A stretch of DNA of 64,000 nt from Lineus longissimus (Eukaryota > Nemertea > Pilidiophora > Heteronemertea > Lineidae): the NCBI RefSeq assembly GCF_910592395.1, contig NC_088311.1, positions 8,002,501-8,066,500 of the forward strand. Reading direction: 5' to 3'. Position 1 is the stretch's first letter, and each line of letters begins with the position of its first letter. This document shows, one piece after another, positions 1 through 10,599 of the stretch. Made by a program: the position numbers and the translations under genes. The notes under the pieces are model-generated. The model was not told where the DNA came from. It saw only the letters and a program-made list of their open reading frames with translations, and searched no databases.

Positions 1-117
1 CCAAAAGTGGTTGTTTCCATTAGATCGACCTCTCTAATCAGGACATCTCTCTATTAAAAGGACAGCACTTGTCAGTCCAGAGGGTGTCCTTAATAGAAAA
101 TTAACTGTAATTTGCTC
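1..117 (+). mobile_element. Truncated copy of a ~170-bp TA-flanked MITE family
   Basis: The segment matches two other copies in the window (28660-28838 in the same orientation, 14747-14913 inverted). Shared words are gggtgtccttaatag, the tctaatcaggacatct block and ttgtcagtc. Its right end reads aactg followed by TA, as expected of a TA-inserting element. The left end lies outside the window. No coding capacity is visible. Assignment to the Tc1/mariner/pogo group rests on the TA target and the family ends (cagtagaacctc), so it is an inference. Confidence 0.7.
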
Positions 118-846
118 TCCAATTAGAAGGGCAAAGCCATGTTGCACAACTCTGATATCAGTACTATACTCCTTCAGGTGGTAAAGGGAATTGTTGAACT
201 ATTTTAAAAATGTAAAATGCACTTTATGTTCCCATACAATTGTGAATATAATCATGTTATAACTATGCAAGGCCATGTAATTAGGGGGGGGTATACCCCC
301 CAAGCATGAACACATGTTTTGAATTCGGTCCAAAAAATGGCACTCTTCAGTTTTATAGCGGTGTTTATTGCCGCCAAAGACCAAGGCCTGGAACTACATG
401 CAAGTTATCAAGGTTTGGTTCAACATCATATTATTTGTTCTGTCAGTTTGGCCTACATAGACACCTGCAGTGGTAGAACTGTTTTCTCTCTAAAGGGGTC
501 CTGAGCCATTCTGATTAGATTATTCAACGGAAGATCTAAAGTCATATTTCTGCAAACACTGTTTTTTAATATTTTGTAAACCCCATTTTTTCAAGATCAC
601 ACCTCCGACTTTAGACCGGAAGTAACATGAGGGGTTAACTAAAAGTTGGGGTCCGTGATAAGGCATAATTAGCACATTACTGCCATGACCAAGAGCAAAA
701 GACGAGTAATAAAAAGATAAGACAACCATCGAGATGTGATCAAGACTTTATGGGACACATTTTGACAGGCTATAATGATGGTAGGCAATGATGTTTGGGC
801 GAATAAGCAGCTCCAATCATCAGCTCTTTTTTCATGAAGAACTCAC

Positions 847-895
847 GCCTGGCTGACATATCAAGTACGCAAGACATATTTGCACTACTCGCTTT
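847..895 (-). CDS. Weak internal-exon candidate, 49 nt
   Basis: On the minus strand a possible acceptor (gatttgttgaccag) is followed by 16 open codons (KASSANMSCVLDMSAR) and a good donor (GTGAGT). The exon would start in phase 0 and end in phase 1. No neighbouring exon was found to join it. A segment this short can be open by chance, so this is only a pointer in case the minus-strand gene continues beyond 5.4 kb. Confidence 0.15.
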
Positions 896-1125
896 CTGGT
901 CAACAAATCACCCCCAATATGTGACTGAGAGAGACCAGAGTCCTCTGCCTCCCATATTTTTTCTATCACACTGATTTATGAACATATTCTATCCCCCCCT
1001 CCTTCCGCAGGTTTGACCCCATCACGCTCACTTCTACACTGTTAATTGGTCTACACTGAAGAATCTTTCTGTTCAAAACATCCTGAATCTCATGGTCTCA
1101 TTCTCTCTATAAATGTAGTGTAGAT

Positions 1126-1415
1126 AACCTAAATCTTGAATCTTGATCAGATACAGAAAATTTGGTGGTCAAGACACTGTCAAAAATGGGTAAAACCTTT
1201 TCTGGTTGAACATGCTATGGTTATATAACCGAAATCATGAATCTTGATTAGATGCAAAAACGTTGGTGCTCATCGATCAAGACAAAAGGGGTAAAACATT
1301 TTCCAGTTGAACATGCTATAGGCATAAAGTATGTAACCTCAATCTTAAATCTTGATAAGATGCAAAAACCTTGTTGGTCAAGGGGTAACACCTTTTTTGG
1401 TTAAACAAGCTGAAT
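1126..1415. repeat. Diverged tandem repeat, ~105-bp unit, three copies
   Basis: Copies begin near 1126, 1227 and 1335. Each has an aacc..aatct(t)gaatcttgat block, then agatgcaaaaac.ttgg, then ggtaaaac.ttttc..gttgaacatgct. Copies differ by many substitutions and small indels, so the array is old. No coding frame is preserved. Confidence 0.75.
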
Positions 1416-1747
1416 GAAGGAGTAATACGGCATTTAACCACCCACACCAATCATCTACACACTGTTTCCTAATTAGTCTCAATGCAGTGGGACTCATGGG
1501 AAATTACGATGGCCATACAGATTGTGATATAAAGATCATTTGATTCACTTCAATTAATCATCAAGATACCTTTGTTTCAGTCAACAATCCATTATCAAAA
1601 GAAAAAAGTTTAGATAACTCTGCTTCTAAGTGAAGTCACACAACCGACAACACTAATACAGTTGGCCGGGTTTTCAGACCTAACTTATTTGCAATACCAA
1701 AACATACATGTACCAACATTTGAATTAGAAGACTCTGTTAAGGAGCA

Positions 1748-1815
1748 TCTGTGGTCAAATGGTTCGGACTCTCGACCAGCGGTCAAGAGGTCTCTGGTTG
1801 AAACCTCACAAAAAC
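1748..1815 (+). mobile_element. tRNA-derived SINE fragment
   Basis: An A-box-like segment (tgtggtcaaatggttcgg) is followed about 35 nt later by a degenerate B-box (tggttgaaacctc). The spacing and words fit a decayed tRNA-derived SINE head. It is not a functional tRNA, because the acceptor and anticodon stems do not pair well. The 3' body of the element could not be delimited. Confidence 0.45.
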
Positions 1816-2144
1816 ATGAAATTGAAAATTATTGAGTTGAGATTTGAGTGCTGAGAATCAACTATGACATTATTCATCACCTCAAAAAAAATCCACAGGT
1901 TTTTCTTCCTCACTCATGTGACATTTTAAGACCGTACCATCTCCAGAAAGAGCGGCAAGTGATTAGGACAAAGTCAAAGCCAAACAAAGGACCAAAGGGT
2001 ATAAACCTGATAAAGACACTGCGAAAGCCGATATGTGCAGCAGTCCTCAGGGCCAAGTCAGACAAGACTCCGATGTCAATCCTCCCATGTCAGACAATTG
2101 GTTCAAACAGGTCTGATTTGATTTGTAGGCGAAACAGGCTTTGA

Positions 2145-3200
2145 AGACGTCAAACTGAATCTAGTAATTGTAATCAGTGGCATTTCACTGCCCACTGGTG
2201 TACGACATGACCATATTAAGAGTGGGAGTGGCATGAAGGTGACGTCTGCTGTCCCATTGAAGGCAATGTCACTATTTGAAGATTATCCGTCTTTTTCTGA
2301 AGGACCCAGATAATATAACAGTCTACTTGATGCACCATCATTCACTCCGCGACAGACTTTCCGTTCCCCATCCTCACTGGGTTATCAACAATTAGTACAT
2401 TGTGCTAATTGATGGACAAAGGACAACGCACAGAATATCGTTGTTTCAAATTAGGACTTATTTGTGAATAATTGATTCTATGCCAGTGCTTAAGTATGTA
2501 CAAGGACCAGAAACCTAAAACAGTTGACACAGGAATCAACAATTTTGGAGTGTAGCCGTCATTGTCACAGGTCTACAAGTACCATCGAGCAGGGAGGGGC
2601 TCAGGGTAACTCGCAGTAACATCTCCCCAATGAACTCTCTGGCAGTGTTTATATCAATTCTTGTTTAATATTGGGGGGGACTACCTCGCAATTGGAAAAT
2701 AACTTGTCCTCGGTTTTGCCATGCAGTTGGGCAGAGAAGGGATGGCTTATAGGCAGATACTCTCAAGGCCAGCTTCTACATTAGCATTTCATGCAGCGTA
2801 TCATTCGTACCATCGTTTTTGTGGGCGCTGCGGCATCAGATAACAAAGGCTTGGTGCGTTATATACATCGTCATATCTTTACGTGGCAGATGTCCTAGAC
2901 AAAAACAATCAGCATCTGTAGACTTTGCCAGATTATTGAGGAATTGGAAAAAAAACTTCCTGCAGTAATATCCAGCTAATGCAAGCATCAAAGCATGACG
3001 CTAACAGATTGTACCAGCTTATGCCCAGTATCTCCCTTTATGGTGCAAAGTGTTCATTTCGAATAATATTTGCCATTGTTTCAGGTTGTTCAATCTGTTT
3101 GTTTTATGCATTGATTTTCTTGACAACATGATTAATGCATTGACCACCTGAGGATCAACAAAATGGATGGATTTTAACAACTCCGGCTCTCTCTCCTCGG
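2145..3200. other. No supported feature
   Basis: I see no reliable exon, transposon ends or tandem repeat here. Short open frames are at chance level. The stretch is probably intron or intergenic DNA. Confidence 0.5.
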
Positions 3201-3206
3201 TATTAC

Positions 3207-3324
3207 CTGCCAATTCGTTGCCATGGCTACCTGTGTTTTGCTAAGTGGCCCAAACATGATTTTAAACTGTAGGATTACCCAGGACCTGTCCTCAACATGC
3301 TCGAGGAGACTTTGATGACAAAAG
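3207..3324 (-). CDS. Candidate internal exon, 118 nt, unknown protein
   Basis: The minus strand reads 1 nt plus 39 open codons (begins FCHQSLLEHVEDRSW, ends QVAMATNWQ). It is bounded by a plausible acceptor (cttgtcatctcaccaag) and a strong donor (TGGCAG then GTAATA). The sense of the composition and the splice borders favour an exon. It would need a preceding exon that ends in phase 2. The putative last exon at 5420-5583 does not supply this, so either another exon lies between or this belongs to a different gene. No domain is recognisable. The open length alone is not significant. Confidence 0.35.
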
Positions 3325-3589
3325 CTTGGTGAGATGACAAGTATTTGTCGATACACATAACTACATGTACTATTTAATAGGATAGGGTTTACTCGTATTG
3401 AGGCAGTAATAGTATGCCTAATTCTTAACGTTTATAACGACATTATGTCCACATAAACAAGTTTGAGAACTGATAGCTGAATGTAAACTATCATTTTGAG
3501 GTGAAAATTCCATTAGACATCACAATATATCCCTTGCCAGTTCTTCTTCTTCTTCTTCAGCGTTCGCTCTGCACTTGGAGGGGTCATTC

Positions 3590-3800
3590 TCCTAGGAGTA
3601 ATCCTCCTCCAAGGCGGGATGAGCGTATCCTGCGTGCAACTACGGTTAGGCGCCAATTGGGTTTATTGGCCTAGTGGTCCGACTTTGGCGAGAGAGATAG
3701 AGTCCCATGCCATGCCAGTAACGTTAAGGCAATTGTTAGGCTCTGTTAGGCTGTCCGAGTGGTGCAGTGGAAGAATCAGCATCTGTCACCTCCAAAGTTT
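3590..3800 (+). mobile_element. tRNA-derived SINE-like sequence with two A-box-like motifs
   Basis: The word ttggcctagtggtccgac matches the tRNA A-box consensus closely. It is followed at tRNA-like distance by agatagagtccc, a degenerate B-box. A second A-box-like word (ctgtccgagtggtg) follows near 3750. A (TTC)n run at 3541-3559 precedes it. The pattern suggests a decayed composite tRNA-derived SINE or two nested ones. No target-site duplication was found. Confidence 0.4.
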
Positions 3801-4476
3801 CAGCATACTCATACGATAGAGGACAACTCGGTCGACAAGAATTGCAGAAATTTGTTTAAAAGCTAACCTTTCCAACAGTCAAACTGCAATTGAGCCAATC
3901 AACACATGCGCAATTGTCAGGAAATCTCCGTGGAGAGGCCACCTCAATCTTCAACATTGAGGGACTTCATAAATCAGTGATGGAAATCATTGCCATCAGG
4001 CAATACAGACCCACTGATTCCCCATGTTATACATGTCCGAAACCAATCAAGAAATGGAGGCCTGAAGACCCCCGTGGGGGGGGGGTGTGGCACTCGCAGT
4101 AACATATATAGAGCATTCATGAACCCGGAGTTTTTGATAGTCCCCTTCAGCGCACATAGCAATCTCAAATCCCCACCTCTTTTGCAGGCATATTTTTCAT
4201 CCCCAACCCCTATGATAACATGCACAACCCAACCCCTTGCACTGGTTGTACCTCTCGCAACTAGAGCTGAAAATAAGGGACCTATGGGGGGCGGGCGGGT
4301 CGATGACACCTTTTGAAGCATGCCCCTGGGTTTATTGCAGGACTTGACTTGACAGAAAGGTGCGGGCATTCGTGCTGTGCAGATGACGCTTTAGCGCTTA
4401 AAAACCCCATCCATTTTCACACATTTCTACACATCCTCCCCCTAGGTCATATCGTCAAGGTATCGATAGGTCTATA

Positions 4477-4703
4477 AAGCGAGACTTTTTTTATACCTTG
4501 GTTAGTGTGCTTTTCCATCACAGGATGAGCTTAGGAGGGTGGAATAAAAATTATATATTTTTTGCTCTCACGAAAGACTTCTGTAGAGGCAGCTTCATGG
4601 ACCAGAATGGCGGCAGCCGGGATAATTTTCTTTTCGGTTTTCGGCGATTTTCTTTCATATTTTTAGTTAATCACGCTAAACAAGGTGTCAAAAAAGTCTC
4701 GCC
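4477..4703. mobile_element. 227-bp MITE with ~30-bp imperfect TIRs
   Basis: The left end aagcgagacttttttt and the inverted right end (ggcgagacttttttg on the complement) continue into ccttg.ttag.gtg, giving imperfect TIRs of about 30 bp. TA dinucleotides lie just outside at 4475-4476 and 4704-4705, so a TA target is likely. The 71-codon open frame across it shows no recognisable transposase. The Tc1/mariner-type assignment is inferred from the TA flanks. Confidence 0.7.
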
Positions 4704-4977
4704 TAAAGTCTGAAAAATATAGTGGCAACCCAACAACAGTCTGCATCATATTCACTGGAGTGGTTCCCTAATCACGCTGCATTCACCCAGTAATGAAATT
4801 GCTTGGGAGCATTAGTCGTGGCCGTCTCTAGGTTTGATCAACACTGATGACGTTGACAATCGGATTGGATCTTGTACCACATCAGAATATCCTTGATTTG
4901 AGCAGCTTACAAGCTTTGATTAACCACTGAGTGACTAAGATCAGTTTACAGCATGACAATGATAATTGTAGATGAGA

Positions 4978-5075
4978 ACCTAGCTCTGTGGTCATTGGTT
5001 TGACTCCCAGTACAAGCATGGTAAGGGCACATCAGATCTTCTTCAGAGGGTACTTTCTTCCACCCAGGCCTCCAA
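4978..5075 (+). mobile_element. SINE fragment (tRNA-like B-box plus conserved tail)
   Basis: The word ttggtttgactcccag resembles a B-box. About 65 nt later comes gggtactttcttccacccagg, which resembles the tail of the SINE at 52110-52270 (ggtactttaccc, ctccacccagg). The two are probably diverged copies of one SINE family. Confidence 0.45.
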
Positions 5076-5210
5076 TTTCTTCCTGCATTATTTACCAATT
5101 GCCCTTGTTTTCTTCCTTCATGCACACTACGAATTGCCTCCATTTTCTCCCTACTTTACATTACTAATTGCCTCCGTTTCCTTCCTACATTACATTACAA
5201 ATTGCCCAAT
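5062..5210. repeat. Minisatellite, 34-35-bp unit, about four copies
   Basis: Units share the words aattgcctcc.tttcttccta and attac. The aattgc word recurs at about 5097, 5132, 5166 and 5200. The array directly adjoins the SINE fragment. Confidence 0.7.
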
Positions 5211-5419
5211 ATTGTTTATAGAGCTAATAATGATCCAGTTCTCAACTAAATATTCTATTATATATCAGCCACTCGAGATCTTAAGATACCAAACCATTCC
5301 AAGCAAACACGTTTGGGACGTCTGACCAACCATGATTGGGGCCAGAGATTGCGACACCTTTGACCTTTACCCAGTCTTGTACATGAGCTATATTCCCAAT
5401 GAGTTTGATTTGTATTCTG

Positions 5420-5583
5420 TCAACGAATATTGAGTACATGGATAGAGGCAATATCGTATTCATCAGGAGTTCTACGCGATGATATAGCGCACTGTAATAG
5501 ATGCTTTTGGAGTAATGTTGGTTGAGGAACCCAGGAGAATTTATTACTGGTGTTATCAAGAATGTCAAAGTCCCACGGGTTGT
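5420..5583 (-). CDS. Exon 8 (putative last) of the unidentified minus-strand gene
   Basis: An acceptor (atgcatcaagtccccag) is followed by AC and 53 codons to a TGA at 5422-5420. The reading begins NPWDFDILDNTSNK and ends YDIASIHVLNIR. The two leading bases complete a codon with the single G left by the exon at 6079-6200, giving D, so phases agree. The same frame stays open after the TGA to a donor-like GTAAAG at about 5370. The stop may therefore not be the true end: an unseen splice, a base error or recoding are alternatives. Another frame across the same DNA is also long and open but lacks matching phases. The family is not recognised. The region is rich in coding-like codons compared with its flanks. 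Confidence 0.55.
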
Positions 5584-6078
5584 CTGGGGACTTGATGCAT
5601 GGTGATGAAATTCTTTTGTAGAAATACTATTAGAATTGAAAAAATATTGATATCAGAAAGTGTAAAGATGTGGGAGAAGTGATTTATTGAAATAGACTTG
5701 TTATTTTAGCATGACGTTGTCCAACTGCTTTTGCTCGGAAACATTGATGTAATTCATTACAGAAGTGGTGTAAAAACAGTACAGGTAATCAATTTGGACA
5801 TCTTGAAGAGGGATCGAATGTGAAAATTTGGGGGTCATGCAATAGGATTTCAAGTCGAGAGCTTTAAAATAGGTGGGCCAATTCCAAATTTCATCCTTCT
5901 AAAGTCACTTTTTCTAGGTTTAAACTTAAAGCCCAAGTTTGATGACTTTTGGAGGAGTAAAAAAAGGGTCAATTGGGTTCCTATAGGAGTACTTAATATT
6001 CCCTTCCACAGCTGATCACAGTGCAGAATATTCCCTCCACTAACATCTTGTGCACAAATCAATACAGCATTACCTTAC

Positions 6079-6200
6079 CAGCACAAGAAAGCTCATTTTG
6101 AGAAGCATCCAACCGCAAAAGTGTTGGTGCAGCTGAAGCAAGTATCTTCCTTGTGTGGGATTTGTAGCCTAAGGCTATACCGAAGGAGCCATTAGCAAGG
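6079..6200 (-). CDS. Exon 7 of the unidentified minus-strand gene
   Basis: The exon is 122 nt: 1 nt, 40 codons, 1 nt. It reads LANGSFGIALGYKSHTRK and ends RLDASQNELSCA. The donor is strong (GTGCTG then GTAAGG). The only AG that can open it is ttgtggttag, a modest acceptor. The frame continues open upstream through an ATG (6238), so a start there on an alternative transcript is possible. The phases fit the exon at 5420-5583 and, upstream, the tentative micro-exon at 6427-6469. The alternation of glycine and small hydrophobic residues resembles beta-rich domains, but I do not claim a family. Confidence 0.55.
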
Positions 6201-6426
6201 CTAACCACAAGTTTTGAACCGTGAACAAGATAAACCATGAACAAGAAAGTTGCCCCGGTCAGTCAACAATACATAACCGATAACCCTTTGCTTCAGGTGA
6301 CGAGCACAGCTCGTGATGTCACATCTCTCAATCACATGCGGATGATGTGCTATGCACGCCATGCCCTTCATATGATCTCAATTCATTAGCACATGGCCGC
6401 AGCCTCTCTTATTGTGCCATTTGTAC

Positions 6427-6469
6427 CTGGAAAGCATTAGTTTGATCCAAATACTATAGATGGCAACAC
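6427..6469 (-). CDS. Tentative micro-exon 6 (43 nt) of the minus-strand gene
   Basis: The donor is good (TTCCAG then GTACAA). The reading is VAIYSIWIKLMLS with 2 nt at each end. These phases link the exon at 7297-7439 (ends with 1 nt) to that at 6079-6200 (needs 2 nt before it). The acceptor (gatattcaaaag) is poor. The phase fit is the main support, and a different exon in the 6.2-7.3 kb interval could replace it. Confidence 0.3.
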
Positions 6470-7104
6470 CTTTTGAATATCATTTGTAATAGAAATGTCA
6501 AAAAAGTAAGCAACAGCTGAGCAAGGGCTTGCGCAGGCTGATAAACTATTCAAAATTATTCGATGACCTCTCCTCAAGCGTGTTTATGTTATACCACTCA
6601 CAGCATTGAATTCGCCCAAGTCAGAACTACACACCAATTGTTATTATTAGCATCAGTCCTGGCTATGACCTCAACATCTGCCACCTCTTTTAGTAAACAT
6701 CTGCGCACAAGTGACATTCATAGCGGCACAAAGTTTTTATCTGTTTCAAAATTCCAATTAACTAAATGGAAATCTTGATCACTCAAACGTTGCCAAGACA
6801 GCAAAAATATCACAATTCCCGATTGAAGAAAAAAAAATCTAATTTAAACTGAGACATTAACAGTCTCTGGCACCGCCTTGACACTTCTTCGTACAAATGA
6901 ATATTAACGTATTTCACCCAGAAATTGTTCGTGTGGATTTCAATTTTGCAATCAGCCAAAAATAATGCAAAAGAGCAGAATTTTACTATTCACTAGCACT
7001 TCTAAAAATGGGCACTCAGGCTTGGTTTGATTGACAATTTATCGTCAGACATGTCAAAGCAAAGGTTACTCCCACACCAGGCCTTTGAACCACTTTTAAA
7101 ATAC

Positions 7105-7212
7105 ACTTAGTATTCTAGGAAACACGCTCTGTATTTTAGAAAAATACACTCTGTATTTTAGAAATACACTGTATTTTAGAAAATACACTCTGTATTTCAG
7201 AAAATAGACTCT
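7105..7212. repeat. Minisatellite, ~22-bp unit, about five copies
   Basis: The unit is approximately aatacactctgtattttaga, repeated with small length changes. It lies in the presumed intron between the exons at 7297-7439 and 6427-6469. Confidence 0.75.
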
Positions 7213-7296
7213 GATTCAAAGGCGTAAGATATTCGTTTTCACTGCAATTTTTTCGATGGGGAAAAATTTGAAATTAAAACGCATGTAAAACGTTAC

Positions 7297-7439
7297 CGGT
7301 AAGTGGTTTACAGAGCTGCTTATCAGCACTTGCTAATGATTGCAAATGATGGAACCTGGTTTGGATGCCCGGATTGCAGTCTATATAGAAAGCTACATCT
7401 TGTCCCCATGTTTTTTTCCCAACACGTCGTGAAGATTGC
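7297..7439 (-). CDS. Exon 5 of the unidentified minus-strand gene
   Basis: A textbook acceptor (cctctcgtctttcag) and a donor (ACCG then GTAACG) bound 1 nt, 47 open codons and 1 nt. The reading begins QSSRRVGKKTWGQDVAFYID and ends KQLCKPLT. The leading G completes TGG (W) with the TG left by the exon at 8002-8089. The frame passes through a run of seven A, so a single-base error there would break it. The other two frames contain stops. The family is not recognised. The segment has conserved-looking W, D and C residues that suit a folded domain. Confidence 0.65.
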
Positions 7440-8001
7440 CTGAAAGACGAGAGGCGACTCAGGGGAGGGCTCAGTTAATGTACCAAACAACAAAAGAATG
7501 CTTTTATTCTGAGCAGCAGGTTACATTATCATCATCAATTTCATAGTGGCTATTATCAGCAACAGTGACATGCGAAAATTTTTCATCGTTGCCTCGGAGA
7601 TGAACAAATGGCACAGCATCACTATATGTGACATTCAAAGAAGGACTGAACGAATTTTTGATGGAAATCAAAGGAATGATGCCAATTGTGAAATACTTTT
7701 CATATATTTTGAATTGCTTCTAGAGAGATTCCTCCAAGTTGTGTCATGTCATTTATGGACTTACATCTACACAGCTAATATGCCATATGACAATGGTAAA
7801 AAGGCCTACGCTATTTGTATTTTTAAGTCATAGTACAGATCAACGCAATTGGAACATTTTCAATTCAATCACAAATTTCAAATATAAACCAAAAACAGAG
7901 ACCTTTAAATACAGAACACTAATAAGAAAACAAGGCATTCAAACAGGAGGAAAGCCAGCAAAAACAGAGCAGGAAGCAGAGATACCACCAACATCAATTA
8001 C

Positions 8002-8089
8002 CAAGGGCTAACCAAAACACGAAAGCATTTACCATCTTCAACTACTGCATTCCAGTCATCAGAACAATAAGAACGAAACAACTGAGCTA
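8002..8089 (-). CDS. Exon 4 of the unidentified minus-strand gene
   Basis: The exon reads AQLFRSYCSDDWNAVVEDGK and ends CFRVLVSP followed by TG at a donor (CCCTTG then GTAATT). Joining TG to the next exon gives W in an open frame. Two acceptors are possible. One is ctgttag at 8090, phase 1, matching a donor at 8361/8362. The other is gtagctcag, 8 nt further on, phase 0, matching the alternative donor AAG then GTAGGT, 6 nt downstream. Both pairs keep the frame. The only frame open across the exon is the one that fits its neighbours. Confidence 0.6.
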
Positions 8090-8361
8090 CTAACAGTACT
8101 CATCAGAATTAACCCCCTTCATTGTATGTCACAGTGCAGTAACCTGAAGGACGGGCTCAAAATGAGAAGGCCTGGACAATTAGATGACGCCAAAGGATCT
8201 TGCCAAAGGGACTCAACGCCGAATATCGTGAAATCCTAAGGTTTTGAAATAATCAGCTGATGAAGATGTTAGGATTAAACGCGTTGAAATACAAGTTCAG
8301 AAAGAAAGCAAAATGCGAAAAATTCCATTTTTTTAATATCCTGATCCAGGACCTACCTTAC

Positions 8362-8508
8362 CAAGTGAGAGCAGTGAACCAATATGAAGAAACCTAATCG
8401 AATGTTTCAATTTCTTGACTTTTTCGGATTGATCAGTTATTGACTTGAGGCTATCTCTAAAGGACCTGGTCACAGACGGCGAAGGTGTCCATTTGAGATA
8501 GCATTGAT
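8362..8508 (-). CDS. Exon 3 of the unidentified minus-strand gene
   Basis: A good acceptor (catttgatttctgtcag) is followed by AT, 48 codons and G, then GTAAGG. The reading begins QCYLKWTPSPSVTRSFRD and contains a basic, helix-like stretch (KSITDQSEKVKKLKHSIRF). The exon has no internal ATG in frame, so ORF finders that require a start miss it. Both other frames hold stops. A second donor (AAG then GTAGGT) lies 6 nt downstream. The domain is not recognised. Confidence 0.65.
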
Positions 8509-8879
8509 CTGACAGAAATCAAATGAACTTAATTATTATTAGAAGGGCTTAATTCAAGTTAAGCTGTTGACATTAAGAAAGTCATTGAAAAAGCATTATG
8601 GCCGATAAAGGGCGATGCGAAATAGTTGTATGGTAATTTCCACCTGCCCTCCTTTTGAACAACAGCTGCATTCAAATACCTTGTAAATTCTCATTGAAAT
8701 ACTTTAAGAAAAACTTTCTAATTTGGAAGATTGCAAAATGATTTCTAACTGTGACTCCCATATTTTACTTGCAGAGCAGGATGAACCCAAATGTACATGT
8801 ACATGTAGGTAGGTCTTAGCTAATAAACTAATACGACTGAGCTGGTTTTCCAGGTTGTATTCAGGATCAAAGATTTTTA

Positions 8880-8892
8880 CCCCCCCCCCCCC
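8880..8892 (+). repeat. Poly-C run (13 nt)
   Basis: A simple homopolymer. Its length is likely variable and assembly-sensitive. Confidence 0.9.
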
Positions 8893-9583
8893 AGCAATGT
8901 TCTGCCAACATGGCCAAGGCCTACAATAATGTTGTTGATAATGGCCAACAATGTCCGACATCAGTACGTTTCCATATCCATACTCTATATGTATTAAGTA
9001 TGTGATGAATGATTTATGATCTCTCGTTTGACGCGATGATAATGTCGCTAAATGCCCTCACCTCATTTGCGCCGACATGAAAACGGCGATCAATATCGCG
9101 GCAGCCAATGACGGTGAAGCAATGAGAGTGATAGTCCACCAATAATCAATATTGAAAAACCCTGCATTGAAAATCTGCTGATGAAATGAAATTCTGTCAA
9201 ATTATTTCAGACCTGAGTAGTCGATCGATACAGGTTTGCGAATAAACCTACGAGGATTTTGTTATCATATTTTTCCACAGGTAACTGGAGTTTTTCATGA
9301 CACAAGGTAATTTTTGCAAATCAAAATCATTCTAAACACCACTGACACTGGAAGAAACTTCAAGTTGATTGTTTGAATAGAAATTTGTCTATTTGTTATG
9401 AGAGTTGTCAGAAGATATGTGATGACAACAAGTTGCAGAAAACAAAAGTGCTGCCATCTTCAGCCAATTAGGAGAACCTAAAGTTCTGACATTCTTTAAA
9501 GTCACCACTCAACAAAATGGAACTTTCTGTATCTTTGTTTTGATTACTCGAGCTAAAATGACAAATATTGAGAGATTCATTAC

Positions 9584-9843
9584 ACAATACTTGCCACGAC
9601 TTTATGACAATCCTTGGGCAGGGTACAGCCATTGGATGATCTCCTTTATCAATGAAGCTTTCAAGTTGAGTGGAGTTGAGATCAACCTCGTCTGCACTCA
9701 GAGTCGTATCCATGAACTCGTCAACAACATGAGCTAATATAGGAGATAATGGGACGTCATCTTCATCAGTAATCAAACCCAAATCGTCAAATTCAAACAC
9801 AGGAATCGACAAATCTGCCATTGCGAAAGTTTTTTTTAAACGA
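9584..9843 (-). CDS. Exon 2 of the chain: strongly acidic segment
   Basis: The acceptor ttttgtcattacag opens T plus about 86 codons. The T completes TAT (Y) with the TA left by the exon at 10600-10736. The frame includes the codons RLKKTFA, then an ATG at 9821 in good context (gcaATGG) and a very acidic stretch (MADLSIPVFEFDDLGLITDE and on). Of the 61 residues from that Met, 17 are D or E and one is K. The 3' border is uncertain. A donor-like GTAATG at 9582-9583 and a GTAATC with last base 9548 both leave one nucleotide, as the next exon requires. Such acidic segments occur in activation domains and linkers; function is not inferred. The ATG could also start a shorter isoform. Confidence 0.6.
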
Positions 9844-9893
9844 CTGTAATGACAAAACTTGTCAAATCCCTCAAATCCTGTCTCTGTGGACAC

Positions 9894-10590
9894 CTTGTAT
9901 GTAGTGTCATTTCTATAGATTTATGCATAAACATCAGGACTGGCAAATGGTAAACATACATGTATGTCATAACATCTCTGACGTAAAGGACAGTAGGAAC
10001 CAACTGTTACAACAAATTATTTCACAAATGAGGCAATTTCCACAGCAGACAACAACTGGTGAAGGTGGAAACAAATTGCGTAGCGTTGCCATCCTGACAA
10101 TGAGATCTTACGTAATCAGGCAAGTGGCCTCGCTGAGTAGGTGTCTATGATGTGACACAACACAGGAATAAGAAGTTATATCATGTATTACCTGTATTGA
10201 AAACCGAGTCATTTCAAGGTTACAGCTGTGGCCTTTTAATGGAGTCAATCAATCAATATCACTCAATACTTATAGGGCCCATTTAGAATATGGAATATAT
10301 CGTTTCGGAAGGGCTGCAAGACACGCACCTGACCTTATTGCATCTGACTGATTTCTAGTTAATTTTACTGGGGCAGCTCAGACAGCCGTGAGTGGATGCA
10401 ACTTGGACATGTACCAACCTCCCATGAAAATTCATGAATCCACGCCTGAGAAAGGTATATTTTGCCTCAAATACGAAATTAAAGGCATATTAGACAAGAG
10501 TTACTGGATCCCCCCTTATATATGATCGACATTATGAGTTTGGGATTCAGTAAAGAAACTGAAATACTTTATCTTATATCATTTTTATGT
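9894..10590. other. Presumed intron, no other feature
   Basis: This lies between the two phase-matched exons at 10600-10736 and 9584-9843. I see no repeats with definable ends. Confidence 0.4.
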
Positions 10591-10599
10591 CATACTCAC

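Noticed and set aside
1741-1815. Functional tRNA gene
   Set aside because: A-box and B-box resemblance only. The stems do not pair and the B-box is degenerate.
3974-4369. 131-codon minus-strand open frame
   Set aside because: It overlaps an open plus frame, crosses a poly-G tract, has no splice borders and no recognisable motif. Frames of this length are expected by chance in 64 kb.
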